Assembly: GCF_030272615.1 (NCBI RefSeq)
Contig: NC_081413.1
Coordinates: 337,434,802 to 337,498,801, forward strand
Reading direction: 5' to 3'
Source: Cryptomeria japonica
Taxonomy: Eukaryota > Streptophyta > Pinopsida > Cupressales > Cupressaceae
Length of the DNA stretch: 64,000 nucleotides
The notes beneath the pieces were generated by a model that saw only the letters and a list, made by a program, of their open reading frames with translations, had not been told where the DNA came from and ran no database searches. The translations under genes were made by a program, and so were the position numbers. This document shows, one piece after another, positions 12,020 through 24,200 of the stretch (position 1 is the first letter of the stretch; every line of letters starts with the position of its first letter).

Positions 12020-12300
12020 GTTTTTGCTAAACCACAACAAATGCGCTAAATCTAAATGTAAATGTGCTAACTTAGTACATATGCGCTATCCTTTTCAACA
12101 AACGCGCTAACCCATGCAAAAGCACTACCTTTCTGGGCATATGCGCTAATCGACAACACATTTGTACTACCCTATGCATATGTGCTAACATCTTGCACAT
12201 AAGCGCTAACATACAGTGCATATGCGCTAAACTAAGCATTTGCGCTAAACCTAGTTGCATATGCGCTAAAACAAATTGCAAAAGCGCTAAACTAATGCCA
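12020..12300 (+). repeat. gcgctaa minisatellite-like array, element A
   Basis: The core (a/t)atgcgctaa(a/c), with variants such as aagcgctaa and tgtgctaa, recurs about every 20-25 bp through this stretch, roughly a dozen times. The array recurs with different spacers at 17440-17715 in element B. The core is short (8-10 bp) and the spacers are not conserved, so this is a motif cluster and not a strict tandem repeat. It produces a Met/His/Leu-rich minus-strand open frame at 12072-12431 that is not a gene. Confidence 0.75.
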
Positions 12301-12780
12301 AAAAAATAAAAAATTTCAAATAAACCAAAAAAACCGCCTAAAAACATGAAAATTTGAAAACAAGGCTTGGGATAAGAAACATACCGGATACCCATACTCA
12401 AGAGGTTGCTGATAACGCCGAACATGCTCAAAATGATGGTTCTCCATGGGAATCACCATTTTGCCACCTCAGTAAGAATATTTTCTCCACAAGCTGACAA
12501 GGATAACAATGAAGTTAAAATTAGCCTTGGTTAATTTTATATTTACTATTTGAAGAGTAATTAATTTCAAATGGGGCAATTTAATTTAATTTTTACAAAT
12601 GAATTTAATTGACTAATTTTTTTTAATCAATTATCATGAGATTAATCGTTCAAACCAAAATTTTTGACAATTTCACGATCAATCTCCTGAGGGGGCACAC
12701 AATCAGGATTTTCAATCTCTATCACATGCATTATCAAGACTTGATTTAATCTTTGAAACAATGTTGTCTCGAAATCATTT

Positions 12781-12795
12781 CAAAGAGGGGCAAAA
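12781..12795 (+). promoter_or_regulatory. Polypurine tract of element A
   Basis: caaagaggggcaaaa lies directly before TGTATACACATAAAA, the start of the LTR. The same junction occurs at 18211-18226. A closely related tract (ccaaagaggggaaaa) lies on the minus strand before the LTR of element C. Confidence 0.85.
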
Positions 12796-13954
12796 TGTAT
12801 ACACATAAAAATTGGCTATGAGCAATTAAATAAATATTTTATATTTATTTAATGATTATTCTTCTATTAAATAGTTAATTTGAAAAGATTAATTTATTTA
12901 ATTCATTTCATGGCTTTCTATTAATTAATATTTTATTAATTAATTTATCTATCTTGTTCTTCTAATTGATTAAGTATCTAATATTTAATTATTCCTCTAA
13001 CCAAGTTAATTAAATATCTAATATTTAATTATCTCCTCCAAGCAATTAAATATCTAATAGTTAATAGTTATTCTCCTATCCTATAGTCTCAAATATTAAA
13101 TAATTCCTAAATTATTTAATCTCCCTTTTCCAACTCACCCTCCATCTCCACTTCATCTTCCCTTTGCCAATTCATCAAACATGTGGCTAAGGAAATTAAT
13201 ATTTATCAAATATTAATTCACCATTTATCTCCAACTTCCAAACTTAATGAAAATTGTGTACATACACATATCTCATAACCATTTCCTATATTCTCTCCAA
13301 CACCCCCTACATCTTAGGAAGGACTTGAGTCCACTTGTCCTCTCATGCCTAAATTTCCTCCAACCATCCCTAGATTCTCTTAGTCAACAACCCAGTCAAG
13401 GTGAGATGAGTGACACTTGTCTTCTCCTTCCCCCTTTCTCTCAACCTTCACTTTTGCTCACAACTATCCAAATCTGTAGATCTGATCATGACCATTGATC
13501 TAAGCCACATAATCTTATCCTCTCAAAGTCTATGAAATCAACAGCTTTAGTTGAGAGAGTTAATCTTCAAGAATCTTCAAGAGTCTTCAAAATAGTTTTC
13601 AATCAATCATATGCATCCGTGAGTTTTAGAAGAAATTAGCAAATATCATTTTAGCATAATCATGTAGTTGTGCATATCATAGTATCAGTTAACTACAAGT
13701 TAGTAGTCCATTCTTCATATGCCATCTTGGAAGCCAATAGTGCATTGTCTGAGAGCACAACCATCTACAACCAGGAATAGTGGAGTTAGGACAAAATGAG
13801 ACATAAGACATGAAGGTAAAATATTGTTTTATTTTAATATGTATTTCATGCAGTTTCATTGGTTGAATTTGGATTTCCTGTATGCATTTCCATTTGTATT
13901 TTGTGACACTAACTTATTACAAGTAACATTCTGAGGATGAAATTCAAGCTCACA
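12796..13954 (+). repeat. Tat-like LTR shared by elements A and B
   Basis: Begins TGTATACACATAAAA. It aligns with 18226-19377 along its whole length, with many substitutions and small indels. I place the right end at gctcaca (13954) because similarity to the other LTR runs to there and the next bases match the internal spacer instead. An alternative end is 13921. The position matching the TATA box of the other LTR (18971) reads tatgaaatc at 13531, so this promoter is probably damaged. No convincing primer site follows the LTR. Confidence 0.8.
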
Positions 13955-15002
13955 CACTTGTCTAAGTTTATGATTGACAAAAGATCAAGGAGGACGTTTT
14001 GAGTCATGCATAAAAGGAGATAGTCCTTGTCTGTTCTACAAGTAATACTCAGGTCAACTTGATTCATTATATCAAGTTGCTTGTATTAACTTGCTATATC
14101 AAAATCCATGTAAGAAATACTCAGGTCATCTTGGATCATTATGTCAAGTTGCTTGTATTTTGTTACAAAACTTTAAAGCTCAATGATGAAATCAAGCATT
14201 GTTACAAGACAAGCATATGAAGAATGGTAGTATCATTTTAGTTAGATCATTTTAGATTAGCTCATTATTCATTTTCATTATAAGCATTCAATGTCAGTTG
14301 CATTATAAGCATTTCATTTCATTCATAGATCAATGGTCATGAATAAAGATTGAGTATACTTGGACAAACAAAAACAATTTGCATTTGATCATTATAGGTG
14401 TATTCATTTTTAGAATCATTTTAATCATCCTCCATTTCATTTAGTTGCATTTTAATCATTACATTAGTTTGCATTCAATTAAGTGCATTTCATTAATCAT
14501 GTAGTGTATCATCATTATTATTTACATTGTCATTTCATTAAAGATCATTTAGTTACATCTTTGCACTTATATTCATAATCATTATAAGTATTACACATAA
14601 AAAATAAAAAACATTTGAATAACATATTACATAATTATTCATTTTACATTCCCATATAGATCATTGCGTTTGCATCATTTAAGTTAGTAATCATTTTCAG
14701 TTGCATCCAAGGTTATCAAAATCAAAAATCAAAAAATATTTATCATTGCATCATCATATAAAGCATCATTATAATGAAGAGAAAAGATCATAACATCATC
14801 CATATAATCAATGCATAATAAAGATCATCATCATAAAGAGTAACATGCATTAATATCATTATCATATAGAGTAACATACATAATAAAGATCATCATCATA
14901 TAGAGTCCATGTCTGCATATAGATCATCATAAAACAATAAAAGTCCAAGTATACAATGATATTAGATCAAAAGTACAAGTGCCTCATCAATACAAAGTCA
15001 AG
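13955..15002 (+). other. Element B spacer
   Basis: A copy of 1492-2508 with the same imperfect 72-bp duplication (about 14045-14160) and the low-complexity cat/atc stretch (about 14250-14950). No gene is visible. Confidence 0.6.
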
Positions 15003-17075
15003 TCACAACTGTCTTGTACCACTACCACTTGACTCTGTTCATCTCTGTGGTTGTGGGCGTGAGGATCCTCCAGATGCCTGTCTCCCATGATCACCACTCC
15101 TTTGAGGAGGTCCCATGACTCCACCGTTGCTAGTTTCCATCCTCATAGTGGTATGATAACTACTTGCTCTCTGGCTCTCTATGACTAAATCCTCATATAG
15201 TCATCGCCAATGGGAAGTCTCCTTCCTGACCCAAACTAGTGCTCTAATAGTATCAGTTGAGAGAGTGTCTGATCCAACATGTTGAATGTGATCAAGGAGG
15301 CCCTGAGTATCTTGTTGTCTCCTAATAGCTTTGTCTCTCTCTATCATGAGTGTTTGTACCTGGGCTCTAAGCAGATCTACCTATGCTTTGAGACTATCCA
15401 TGGTCTCTTGCTCTAGCACATCCTGCTATGGCACATGAACCCCAATTACCTCATCTCCACCTCCCTATCCACCTGCTGGAATCTCAGCCTGAGTAGCTCT
15501 CAGAACCTGTCGCCTAATGAGTGGAACATGATCCCTTGGATCCTCATCCTCTCCACCATGAGCTGCAATAACCCTAGGGTCTGGTTGAATCTGACCAAAA
15601 TCAATGCCTCTCCCACAACCCTCATCCTGTCAAGTCATCCTGCCTCCTCCTATAAAGGGCAACCCTCTCAGTGATCTCATCCCTGCCCTGCCAGAATCCC
15701 TCCCAATCCATCCAACCTCTCTCCCACCCATAGGAAACGGTCCTCCATAGACTCTCAATCGACCTCCTCTCCATTCGGGTCTCCTACCGCCACCAACTCC
15801 ATCTCCACCCTCATCTCCATCCCCTCCAGCCTCCTGAGCAGCTCTAAGCACTCATCTCCATCTCTGTCTCTTGATAACTGGATCATCTAAATCATCATCC
15901 CCATCTCTTGAGCTGGGAGGAGGATCTACCAGATGAGTAATACAAGGAAATAGGTGTGCCAGTATGTACTGAGCATAATTTGTAGTAACCCCAGGATCTA
16001 TAATGTGCAATCTCATATCATAAGCTACCCTAGGAGTAGCCAGAAATGTAACATGTGCTATCTCAAATGACAAAGAAGGTCCCCAATCTCGCCTATCTCT
16101 GTACCATCGTGCATATATCGTGACACTAGTAGGCATCGGCTGAATGATACCAAATTGTCTCAGAATGTGACTAATCAATTGTCCCTCAATAATGTATAGA
16201 GTCTGACCAATGAGATATCTACTCTACATAATAAATGGTAATGTTTGTGCATCATCCATCCATGGCTCATAATCGATATAAGGTCTCCAAATAACACTAT
16301 CCATTGAATCAAGAACTCAATGCCAATACTCCATCTTACCCAGTTTATGCCGAGTAAGGATACCTACATACAGATAAACATATGGCTGCCTCTCACCATG
16401 AGCTCTATGATGAATAGGCCAAGTAATAGCAATGTGCTCCCAACACGAGATCTACAAAAGTGTGCATCATGTCGACAAACTAGCACTCTCATCGAAAACA
16501 ACCTGATGAAGATCATGATACAAATAAGAAAGTATACAAACACCCCATGCATATCGAGTCCGACACTGCATCATTCTCTGAAGAATCTCACCCCACCCAA
16601 AAGAAAAACCTCAAGATATCCTATCTGGATAGATGAATCCCCCAATCAAACTTGCAAGAATCACAGAGAGAATCTCATAATACATAATCATATCCTCCCA
16701 TCAGATCTCTCATCTCGAAATTATCTCATCACCAAATACGGCTCTGCATGCCTCTGTCCCTCCATGATCTTGAAAATCATACTGAACTAACTCACCGTTC
16801 ACTGGGATATGGAGAATCCTGTAGAAATCCTCAAGTGTCACACTAATCTCACCCGTGGGCAGGTGGAAAGTGTTATGCTCACTATACCATCTCTCAGCTA
16901 ATGCTGTGAACAATCCCCTATTATGGGTAATATCATGCATGTATAACAAGTGGCATAATCCCCAGGCATCTATATGTCTCACCTCTGCCTGTGTAAGCTC
17001 TGGCACTAAGTGCCGCATCACCGAGAATTTCTCCCAACACTTGAGAACGTCAAGTTTCTCCTGTTTACCAATAGG
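15003..17075 (-). pseudogene. Antisense plant mobile domain (PMD/MAIN-like) frame of element B, full length, decayed
   Basis: Uninterrupted homologue of the split frame in element A. Reading down from 17075: KQEKLDVLKCWEKFS, HITHNRG-like block, TFHLPTGEISVTLEDFYRIL, GGFIYPDRIS, a WSYLYHDLHQVV-like block, DYEPWMDDAQTLPF and LRQFGIIQPMP. An acidic SRDGDDDLDDP stretch, a Gly/Arg-rich region and a charged putative coiled coil follow, ending GSGTRQL and TGA at 15003-15005. The length would be about 690 codons. At least ten stops interrupt it (for example near 16708, 16614, 16230, 15852 and 15630). The strand is opposite to the host element. It serves as the empty-site reference for the copia 1 insertion in element A. 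Confidence 0.85.
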
Positions 17076-18210
17076 ATTTGATCATCAATCATCTATCTAT
17101 CAAATCAAAGAGATCTCTAATCTCTCACATCAATAATGGGTAGATCTTTTCACATGAAGCAAATCAGGCTATCAAACCAATCTAAACCTATCAATCATTG
17201 TTTTCTATCAATCACTAAGTTCAATCAAACTCTGCTATGCTCTTCATCAGAAACTAAATCAGTTTCTTAGAGCTAATCTATCTAATCAAATCAAATCGAT
17301 AAATCATTTATCCTATCAATCAACATTATCAAATCAAACAATCAAGTACCTCTTCATCACAATTGCACATCAAAATGCCTAAATCTAGTCATCAAAGTGA
17401 ATTTTTACTATGAAAAACATCAAACACATTCATCAGAAACAAAAGCGCTAATATTTTTAACAAAATTGCTATTTTATTGAACATGGGCGCTAAACCACAC
17501 ATATGCGTGAACCTTTTTAACAAAAGCGCTAAACCTTCAAGCATATGCGTGAAACAATCAAAAGCGTTGTCTTAAGCATCAAACACACAAACACTAAAGG
17601 AAAATGTGCTGACCAAGCAAAAGCGCTAACAAAATGAGCACATGTGCTAAACTTATTAAATGCGCTAATTTTACATTCAAAAGCGCTAACAAAGAAAACA
17701 AAAATGCTAAACATAATTGTCGAAAATCAAAAAAATTCAAAAAAACCAAAAACCTACTAAACAAATATGAAAAATCGTACGACAAGTTGTGAAAAGTTTG
17801 GGATAAGATACATACCGGATACCCATACTGAAGAGGTCACTGATATCGTCGAACATGCTTAAATTGATGGTTCTCCAACGAGATCACCATTTTGCCACCT
17901 CACCATGACAATTTCTTCACAAAGATGACAAAGATGCAAATGAAATAAAAATTTAACTTTGGTTAATTTTATATTTACTATTTGGAAGGGTAATTAATGT
18001 TTTTCAATGGGGAAATTATATTTATTTTTCATAAATAAATTTAATTGATGGACCTTTTCAATTATTGTGAGATCAATCGCTTATCTAAATTTTTCAACAA
18101 ATTCACGATCAATCTCCCGAGGGGGCACACAATCAGGATTTTTTATCTCTATCAGGCACACTATCGAGACTTGATTTAATCTTTATAACAATGTTGTCTT
18201 GACATCATTT
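17076..18210 (+). other. Element B spacer between PMD frame and PPT
   Basis: No gene. Short aatcaa/ctatc repeats at about 17090-17360 replace the 81-bp array of element A. A gcgctaa cluster occupies 17440-17715 and AT-rich sequence runs to the PPT. Confidence 0.55.
17440..17715 (+). repeat. gcgctaa minisatellite-like array, element B
   Basis: Same core as at 12020-12300 (aaagcgctaa, atgcgtgaa, atgtgctaa), repeated about every 20-25 bp with unrelated spacers. Conservation of the core in both copies suggests that the motif was already in the parent element. Confidence 0.7.
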
Positions 18211-18225
18211 CAAAGAGGGGCAAAA
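18211..18225 (+). promoter_or_regulatory. Polypurine tract of element B
   Basis: caaagaggggcaaaa, identical to the tract of element A, lies directly before the LTR start at 18226. Confidence 0.85.
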
Positions 18226-19377
18226 TGTATACACATAAAAAGGACTATGAGAGATTAAATAAATATTTTATATTTATTTAATGTTTATTCCTCTATTAAA
18301 TAGTTAATTTGAAAAGATTAATTTATTTAATTCATTTCGTGTCTTTCTATTAATTAATTTAATTAAAATATTTTATTAACTAATTCAGCTATCCTATTCT
18401 TCTAATTAATTAAATATCTAATATTTAATTATTCTTCCAATCAGTTAATTAAATATCTAATATTTAATTATTTCCTCCAAATTATTTGAATATCTAATAT
18501 CTAATGACTATTCTTCTATCGTATAGTCTCAAATATTAAATAATTTCTAAAATTATTTAATCCCTTATCCAACTCACCTTCCACCTCCACTTCATCTTCC
18601 CTTTGCCAACTCATCAATCATGTGGCTAAAGATATTAATATTTCTTAAATATTAATTCATCATTTATCTCCAACCTCCAAATTTAACGAAATATTGTGTA
18701 CGTACACATATTTCTTAAATTTTCTTCTATATTCCCTCCAACATCCCTACATCTTAAGAAGGACTTGAGTCCACTTGTCCTCTCATGCCTAAATCTTCTC
18801 AAACCATCCCTAGATTCCTTCATTCAGCAACCCAGTCAAGGTGAGATGAGTGACACTTGTCTTCTCCTTCCTCCTTTCTCTCAACCTTCACCTTTGCTCA
18901 TAACCATCCAAATCTGTAGATCTGATCACGACCGTTGATCTAGGCCACATCATCTTATCCTCTCAAAGTCTATAAAATCAGGAGTTTGAGTTGAGAAAGA
19001 GTTAGTCTTCATGTGAGTTTTCAAGCTAATCATTTGTGAAAACTTATGCATCCGTGAGTTTTAATCTTGAAGCAAATAGCATAATCATTTAGCATTGCAT
19101 ATCATAGTATCAGTTAACTATCAGTTATCAGTCCATTCTTCATATGCCATCTTGGAAGCTATCAGTGCTTGTTTGAGAGCACACCATCTGCAACCAAGAA
19201 TAGTGGAGTTAGGACAGAATGAGACATAAATCATGAAGGTAATAAAAGTTTTTTTATTTTATATGCATTTCATTTAGTTTCATTGGTTGAGTTTGGATTT
19301 CCTGTAGCAATTTCCTTTGTATTTTGTGAAACTAACATGTTGCAGGTATTATTTAGATGATGAAATTCAAGTCGACA
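18226..19377 (+). repeat. 3' LTR of element B
   Basis: Begins TGTATACACATAAAA. It aligns with 12796-13954. A good TATA box (tataaaatc) lies at 18971-18979. The end is placed at gtcgaca (19377) because similarity to the other LTR runs to about there, with 19344 as an alternative. An 80-codon open frame at 18696-18938 is also present in the first LTR (13247-13498) but shows no family resemblance. Confidence 0.8.
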
Positions 19378-19800
19378 CAATGATAACGCTAAATGAACTC
19401 ACCCGATGCCCGATGAGAATATTTGTTTGAGATATACCGATGAGGAGAAAAAGGAGTCATCAACTTAGGGTATCTCGATAAGAGAAAGTAAGATGTCAAA
19501 GTAGATAAAGGGCTGTTCAAAGAGTGCCAAAAGAGAAATATTCATTGGGGAGACATATGCCGATAAGTCATTGTCATATCAGAATTCAAAACCAAATTTT
19601 TTAAAAATCTTCTATTTAATACTTGTAGTAGATGCATCTATGGTTTGCATGAGGCAAATTTTATGAGAAGTTAATTATTGCAAAATAATAGGGCGGAACT
19701 AGAAATTGCCTTGTCTAAATACTGTGTTGATGAAAGAAGATTACATAGATAGAACATATTGCACCTTTGAAAAATAGAGAAGAGGATTATAATTGCAGAA
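19378..19800 (+). other. Leader sequence before the split extra frame
   Basis: No gene seen. It is AT-rich and contains ccgat-type phrases such as gatgcccgatgag. It lies between the LTR of element B and the ATG at 19801. It may be the remnant of an element leader. I see no primer site. Confidence 0.4.
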
Positions 19801-20127
19801 ATGGAAGCTTCAAGTTCAACAGGAAAGAATAGGGCAACCAAGAGCCCTGACTCTGAGGTGGAGAAAGAAAAAATTGAAGAGGTGCCTCCAGTTAGGAGGT
19901 TAAACCAAGACATGATAGACCAAATGCAGGCACCCAACCCGAAATCTAGAAGGTCAAAGAAGCACCTGCCAGAAGAGACCAATTAGAAGACAAGTACAAA
20001 GAGGTCGTAGATGTCTAGACCAAGGTAAGGGGACATGAACTTTTATATTCTATTATTTGAGGAGGAGCAAGGAGATTCCGCTCTGCAATCCTTGGATGAC
20101 AAATTTAGGTAAGCTAACAATCCCCAA
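19801..20127 (+). pseudogene. Extra retrotransposon frame, N-terminal part
   Basis: ATG at 19801 opens a 61-codon charged frame (MEASSSTGKNRATKSPDSEV) that ends at 19986. About 60 bp further on, after a frame change, the sequence PWMTNLGKLTIP leads straight into PNVFVNIRLLEVL on the other side of the inserted element. The second part aligns with IWQLDIGKLVFPGAF in the extra frame of element C, so this side belongs to the same protein family. Whether the ATG at 19801 is its true start is unproven. The pol-less element at 20128-26917 splits it, with CCCAA on both sides. Confidence 0.55.
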
Positions 20128-20993
20128 TGTTAGATACTTGATCAGTCCCAAAGACACTGAGAAGGGGGGTGAATCGGTGTCTAACTGGTAGATGAAAGAT
20201 TTTAACTTATTTGCAACTTTATAATCCAAATTAATATACCGGTAAACAAATAATAATGTAGTAAAGAGAAACAAAAGTATAAGCATCAATGCACACCATA
20301 ACACATATATTTTTGGCGAGGAAACCCGGTAGGGGGAAAACCTTGGTGGGATTTGTGACCCACAATATTTACTCACTAGCCAATATGAATACATATTACT
20401 TGTACAATAGGGGCCTACACATGCAGGAAGGCCAACATCCTAGAGCTCACTGCTCAACACAAAATGGAGTCACATTGACTACAATTGGATAGTTAAATCC
20501 AATAACAATGTACTGCTCAAAATAACATCTGCAATGCTGGATTCAGTACCGGTTTAAGCTATGTCAGATACCTCTACCATAAACCTTGCTTTGCTTTGCT
20601 CTGCTCTTATTCATTCATAGGATAATTACATCAAAATGCATATATAGTTCATTTGCTATCATAACCTATCACATCTCATGTATCGCTTCCTTACATTACC
20701 TAATTACATTTCAAAATGACCTACAAGATCTCATACATATATGAGCCTTTACAATACATCATGTCAGCTATACAAATATAATTAGAATACAAAATAATAT
20801 TATTTCAAGTCGGCTTAGAGTGTCAGTATAATCTGTTGTCGGTGTTGACTTGATGTCAGTGTGAATAAACTTGTAACGCCTACCGGTGCCAGTAGACGAT
20901 GTCTATTGCCAGTGTAACCTGTGAACCATGTTACCAGTTGGTTTCCATCAATGACAACATAAACTATTCTCATTTGAGTGTATAATGCCAACA
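20128..20993 (-). repeat. 3' LTR of the pol-less element
   Basis: On the minus strand it begins TGTTGGCATTATACACTC and ends GTATCTAACA. It pairs with 26050-26917. An open frame at 20053-20394 on the minus strand recurs in the other LTR and is LTR sequence, not a gene. Confidence 0.92.
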
Positions 20994-21004
20994 ATATCCC
21001 CCTT
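20994..21004 (-). promoter_or_regulatory. Polypurine tract of the pol-less element
   Basis: On the minus strand aaagggggatat precedes the LTR start TGTTGG. A second similar run (tgtcaaagggggag) lies upstream at about 21129-21142. The context atgccaaaggggga matches copia 1. Confidence 0.85.
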
Positions 21005-21215
21005 TGGCATTGATGGCAACACTCATGAGAAAAATCCCAAAACTGATATCCAAAAATGAAGTCCAAAAATTGAGTGTGCTCCCCCCGAGAAAATGATCTC
21101 TTTCTGTACATTTTTCTCATACACCACTACTCCCCCTTTGACATCAATGACAAAGGATGTCAAAATAATCAAAGAATTCAAAATTTTCCTAGAAACCTGT
21201 AACCGATTATGTACA

Positions 21216-24200
21216 ATCTAGAAAATGTCTGCCAAAACTAAGTTAAGACCTTGCAAAAACTTTGTAGTGTTAGAAATTATGGTCTTAGACTGTCGGATCA
21301 TACCTGTGAGATAATGCATCTCTTTCTCTGGCGATCTATCACCTTGAGTAGATGCTTTAGACAACTCATTCTAGTGTGTTAATAAGTTTTCCAATCTAGG
21401 ACCAAGCTTGTTCTTCAACTCCTAGGTTTTCATTCTCAACCTTGCCTTATCTCTTTCTAATTTCTCAATCTTCTCTTCATAGGTTTCCATTTCCTGATCC
21501 AAAACTGAAGTAAGTTCTGAAGAACCAATCATATTATCAGCTATATCATCAATTTCCTTCTGTGTTTTCCTTATTTACTTATCAATATCCTCTGTTAAAT
21601 GGTGAGGCTTACATGATTCCTTGTACAACTCTTTGTATTTCAGAATGGTAGAATTTAGTGCCGGTAACAAAGAATCAATCTGTCCTGTACACTCTTTAAT
21701 TATCCTATCAAAGAATTCATCTTTCTCCTTATTCACTCTTTCCTTAGCAGTCTCTTCATTTATTTTATCCACAGTTTGAATGTTAGAAGCAATGAATTTG
21801 GACAATGTGTCCAATTTACCTATAGATCCATTAATATGATCAACTTTACATGTCGATGTAATCATTTGCAAAATTGGTAAAGTATTCAAAGGCCTTAAAT
21901 GCTAAGGCATTGCATTTTGTAATCCTCTTTATTGAATCTAAAAGTACATCTATAACATTCATTGGTCTATAATCTATAGTAGAGATTCTAGGGGGAGTGC
22001 TTGGTTCTACAATTGGTTTATTTTCTTCTCCGGATGTCTACGCAATTATCTTAACCATTTCTGCTTCCTTTCTTCCATCCTTAATATCTTCTTTATCCAC
22101 TTTTTCTTCCTTCTTATCTTCATTCTTATCCTCATTCTTATTTTCAACCTTACTTTCTGTCTTACTATCTGTATTACTATTTGCCGGTTCAGATATATTT
22201 TGTTCATGTCCCTTTTCTGCTTTTGCTTTTGCTTCTACCGGTATTTCAGTGTTAAGCTGAGAGTCAATAGTGTTCACCGGTGACTTAGAGATCACATCAT
22301 TTGTAGCTTCAACTTTCTTTACCTCTGCAGTTTCCTTATCCAATACAATATTGATATCCCGAGTGTCTACATTCATGGTAAAAACAATGTCTAACTCCAG
22401 ATTAATGTCATCTTTTGTTACTTCCTCTGACTTCTCTTCTTTAGGCTGACTATCCATTTGTGCCAGTGCCTCTGAGATTATTGGTGGGGTGTCTTGTGCC
22501 GGTGGAGGTAGATTATCCTGAACTGTAATATCTGGTATATTGCCAATCTTACTCTTACCCTTATCTTTCTTCTAAAATATCTTAGTAAATGAATTATCCA
22601 TCTTTTGTCTATCTTTCTCTTCTTTCTTCTCTCTCTCAACAAAAACTATGTCCCATTTATCAGCCATTTCATCTACAATTTCTTTATCTCTACTGGCCAT
22701 AAGACTAACTTGCCAATGACCACTCACAAAAATAGTTCTATTGGCTTTAGATATAAGGTCATCAATTTCCTTCTTGGAATTAACATGATGCACAACTAAT
22801 AGAGCTTCTACCTTCAATTTCTTATCAAGTTCCATAATAGACATTCTCTTTGCTTCTAATCTTAAGTACAAATCATTAGGTAGAACATCTACAACTTCAA
22901 TAAGAACCTTCTTGTATATGTCTAGATATTAAATAATGCTTTCCTCTATAGTATCCTTATCTGAATCCTTAAAAGTGATAAAATTTATTTACATTACTAA
23001 GATTACCATCTTGAGTGATTTCAATGACTAATTCTTCCGGTGAAAGAGTATCCGGTTCCATTGGTTTAGATTTCTTCTTTGGAGTAACTTTCTTCTTAGG
23101 ACCATTGGGCTCTCTTACAACTCATTGCTTCTTTTTGAGTGTCCTTGATTTCTTAGGAGATGGAGCAGGTGCCACTGAGGGTTTTATTTTCTTTCTTTCC
23201 ACTCTTTTGAATTCAGCTACCCTATCATTGTCAAAATCAGATGAGGTAGCCACAAGAGAGATATGTGCTACTGGTTGCTATTCTGTTCTTCTTTCTTGTT
23301 CAACAGCTTTCATCGGATCTAGTTTCAATAAGCCTTTCTTAACAATTTCAAAAAATGTCGAAGCATCTTTCATTACCTTGTCTCTTATCTTCATCTGATT
23401 CTTAACTTTGACACCTTTCTCAATTGTTTCAACATTTCCAAATATCTTCTCTGTTGGTTTTGGTGGAGCATCTGGGAGTATTTTAGCATATGAATCCAAG
23501 GTGTGTGAATCCACCTCATAGCCCATCTTTGTAATCTAGACAGTTCTAGGTCTAACTGCCTCCATCCATACTTCATCTCTTTTGATCACAAAACATATTT
23601 GTTTGTCATACTTATCAACAATTCTTTGGGGAATCATTTCCCTTTTTTTTCATTTTTGCTTGAAAATTCTTGAAATACTCTTTTACCAGTTTGTCACTAT
23701 CAGATCCCATGCTGATAATTGCCTCCTTTATCTGTTTTCCAACAGAAATATCATAGGTAAAATCCTTATGTCCAATACTGGGAATCTCCTTTGAGAAGTA
23801 AAGCATTAAACTCATAATCATATTTCCAGATTTAAAGGTTCCCTTATCTCCTTTTATCTTGCTCAAATTCTCTAGTAATTCATCCTTTAACCATTCACAG
23901 ATGTCAATTTTAGCATTATTCAAGATCATCTCATGAGAATTATGAATGCATAAACTAGATACAAAATTTAGTCTGTTAGTATGAACAACTTTATAACCAA
24001 TGACCATACTTGCAAATTTGACATTGTTATCTTTTATATCATTAACCCTAAGTGACCTGTTGTCAAATGTAGCTCTGGTTAAGCTCATAACTTCCTTGTT
24101 TGGAATTTTATTTTTCTTGTCAAGCCTAGTGCCGGTGGAGGGTAAACTAGCAACAACCCTTATAGCTTCCTTAGTGATCTTAAAAACTAAATCTAACCAC

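Larger units (their letters stand above)
11351..12780 (+). other. Element A spacer between PMD frame and PPT, with repeat arrays
   Basis: No gene. From about 11380 it is composed of aatcaa/tctatc-type repeats, then the 81-bp array (11640-11880). A gcgctaa-motif array (about 12020-12300) follows, then AT-rich sequence up to the PPT. The counterpart in element B is 17076-18210, where the 81-bp array is largely missing. Confidence 0.6.
1..13954 (+). mobile_element. Ty3/gypsy Tat-like element A, 3' part only
   Basis: The element enters from the left edge in the integrase C-terminal region. It continues through a long non-coding spacer, an antisense PMD frame, repeat arrays, a PPT at 12781-12795 and an LTR from 12796. 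Its 5' LTR, gag and most of pol lie outside the window. A copia element sits inside it at 3288-10005. The Tat-like assignment rests on the integrase type, the very long region between pol and the 3' LTR, and the extra frame located there. This layout is known for plant Tat elements. Coding parts carry several stops, so the copy is dead. The right boundary depends on where the LTR ends, which I can place only to within about 30 bp. Confidence 0.75.
13955..19377 (+). mobile_element. Tat-like element B: LTR-flanked copy of spacer and antisense PMD frame, no gag-pol
   Basis: After the LTR at 12796-13954 the sequence jumps directly to a copy of 1492 onward of element A (cttgtct then aagatcaaggaggacg). 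It then repeats spacer, antisense PMD frame, gcgctaa array, PPT and LTR. Gag, protease, RT, RNase H, integrase and the primer site are absent. The left LTR is at the same time the 3' LTR of element A, and there is no target duplication between A and B. The simplest reading is recombination or deletion between related copies. It does not look like an independent insertion. Confidence 0.75.

Noticed and set aside
11513-12049. 178-codon plus-strand open frame rich in IKLIKAIY
   Set aside because: Produced by the 81-bp repeat, whose period is a multiple of three; no domain and no copy in element B.
12072-12431. 119-codon minus-strand frame rich in LAHM
   Set aside because: Arises from the gcgctaa motif cluster.
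13247-13498. Open frame present in both Tat LTRs (also 18696-18938)
   Set aside because: The recurrence is explained by LTR homology; start positions, length and sequence drift with indels and no family is recognisable.
20053-20394. Minus-strand frame with a hydrophobic stretch, repeated at 25748-26287
   Set aside because: The shared part is LTR sequence of the pol-less element; at 25748 it merely fuses by chance to the gag frame, whose ATG is at 25978.
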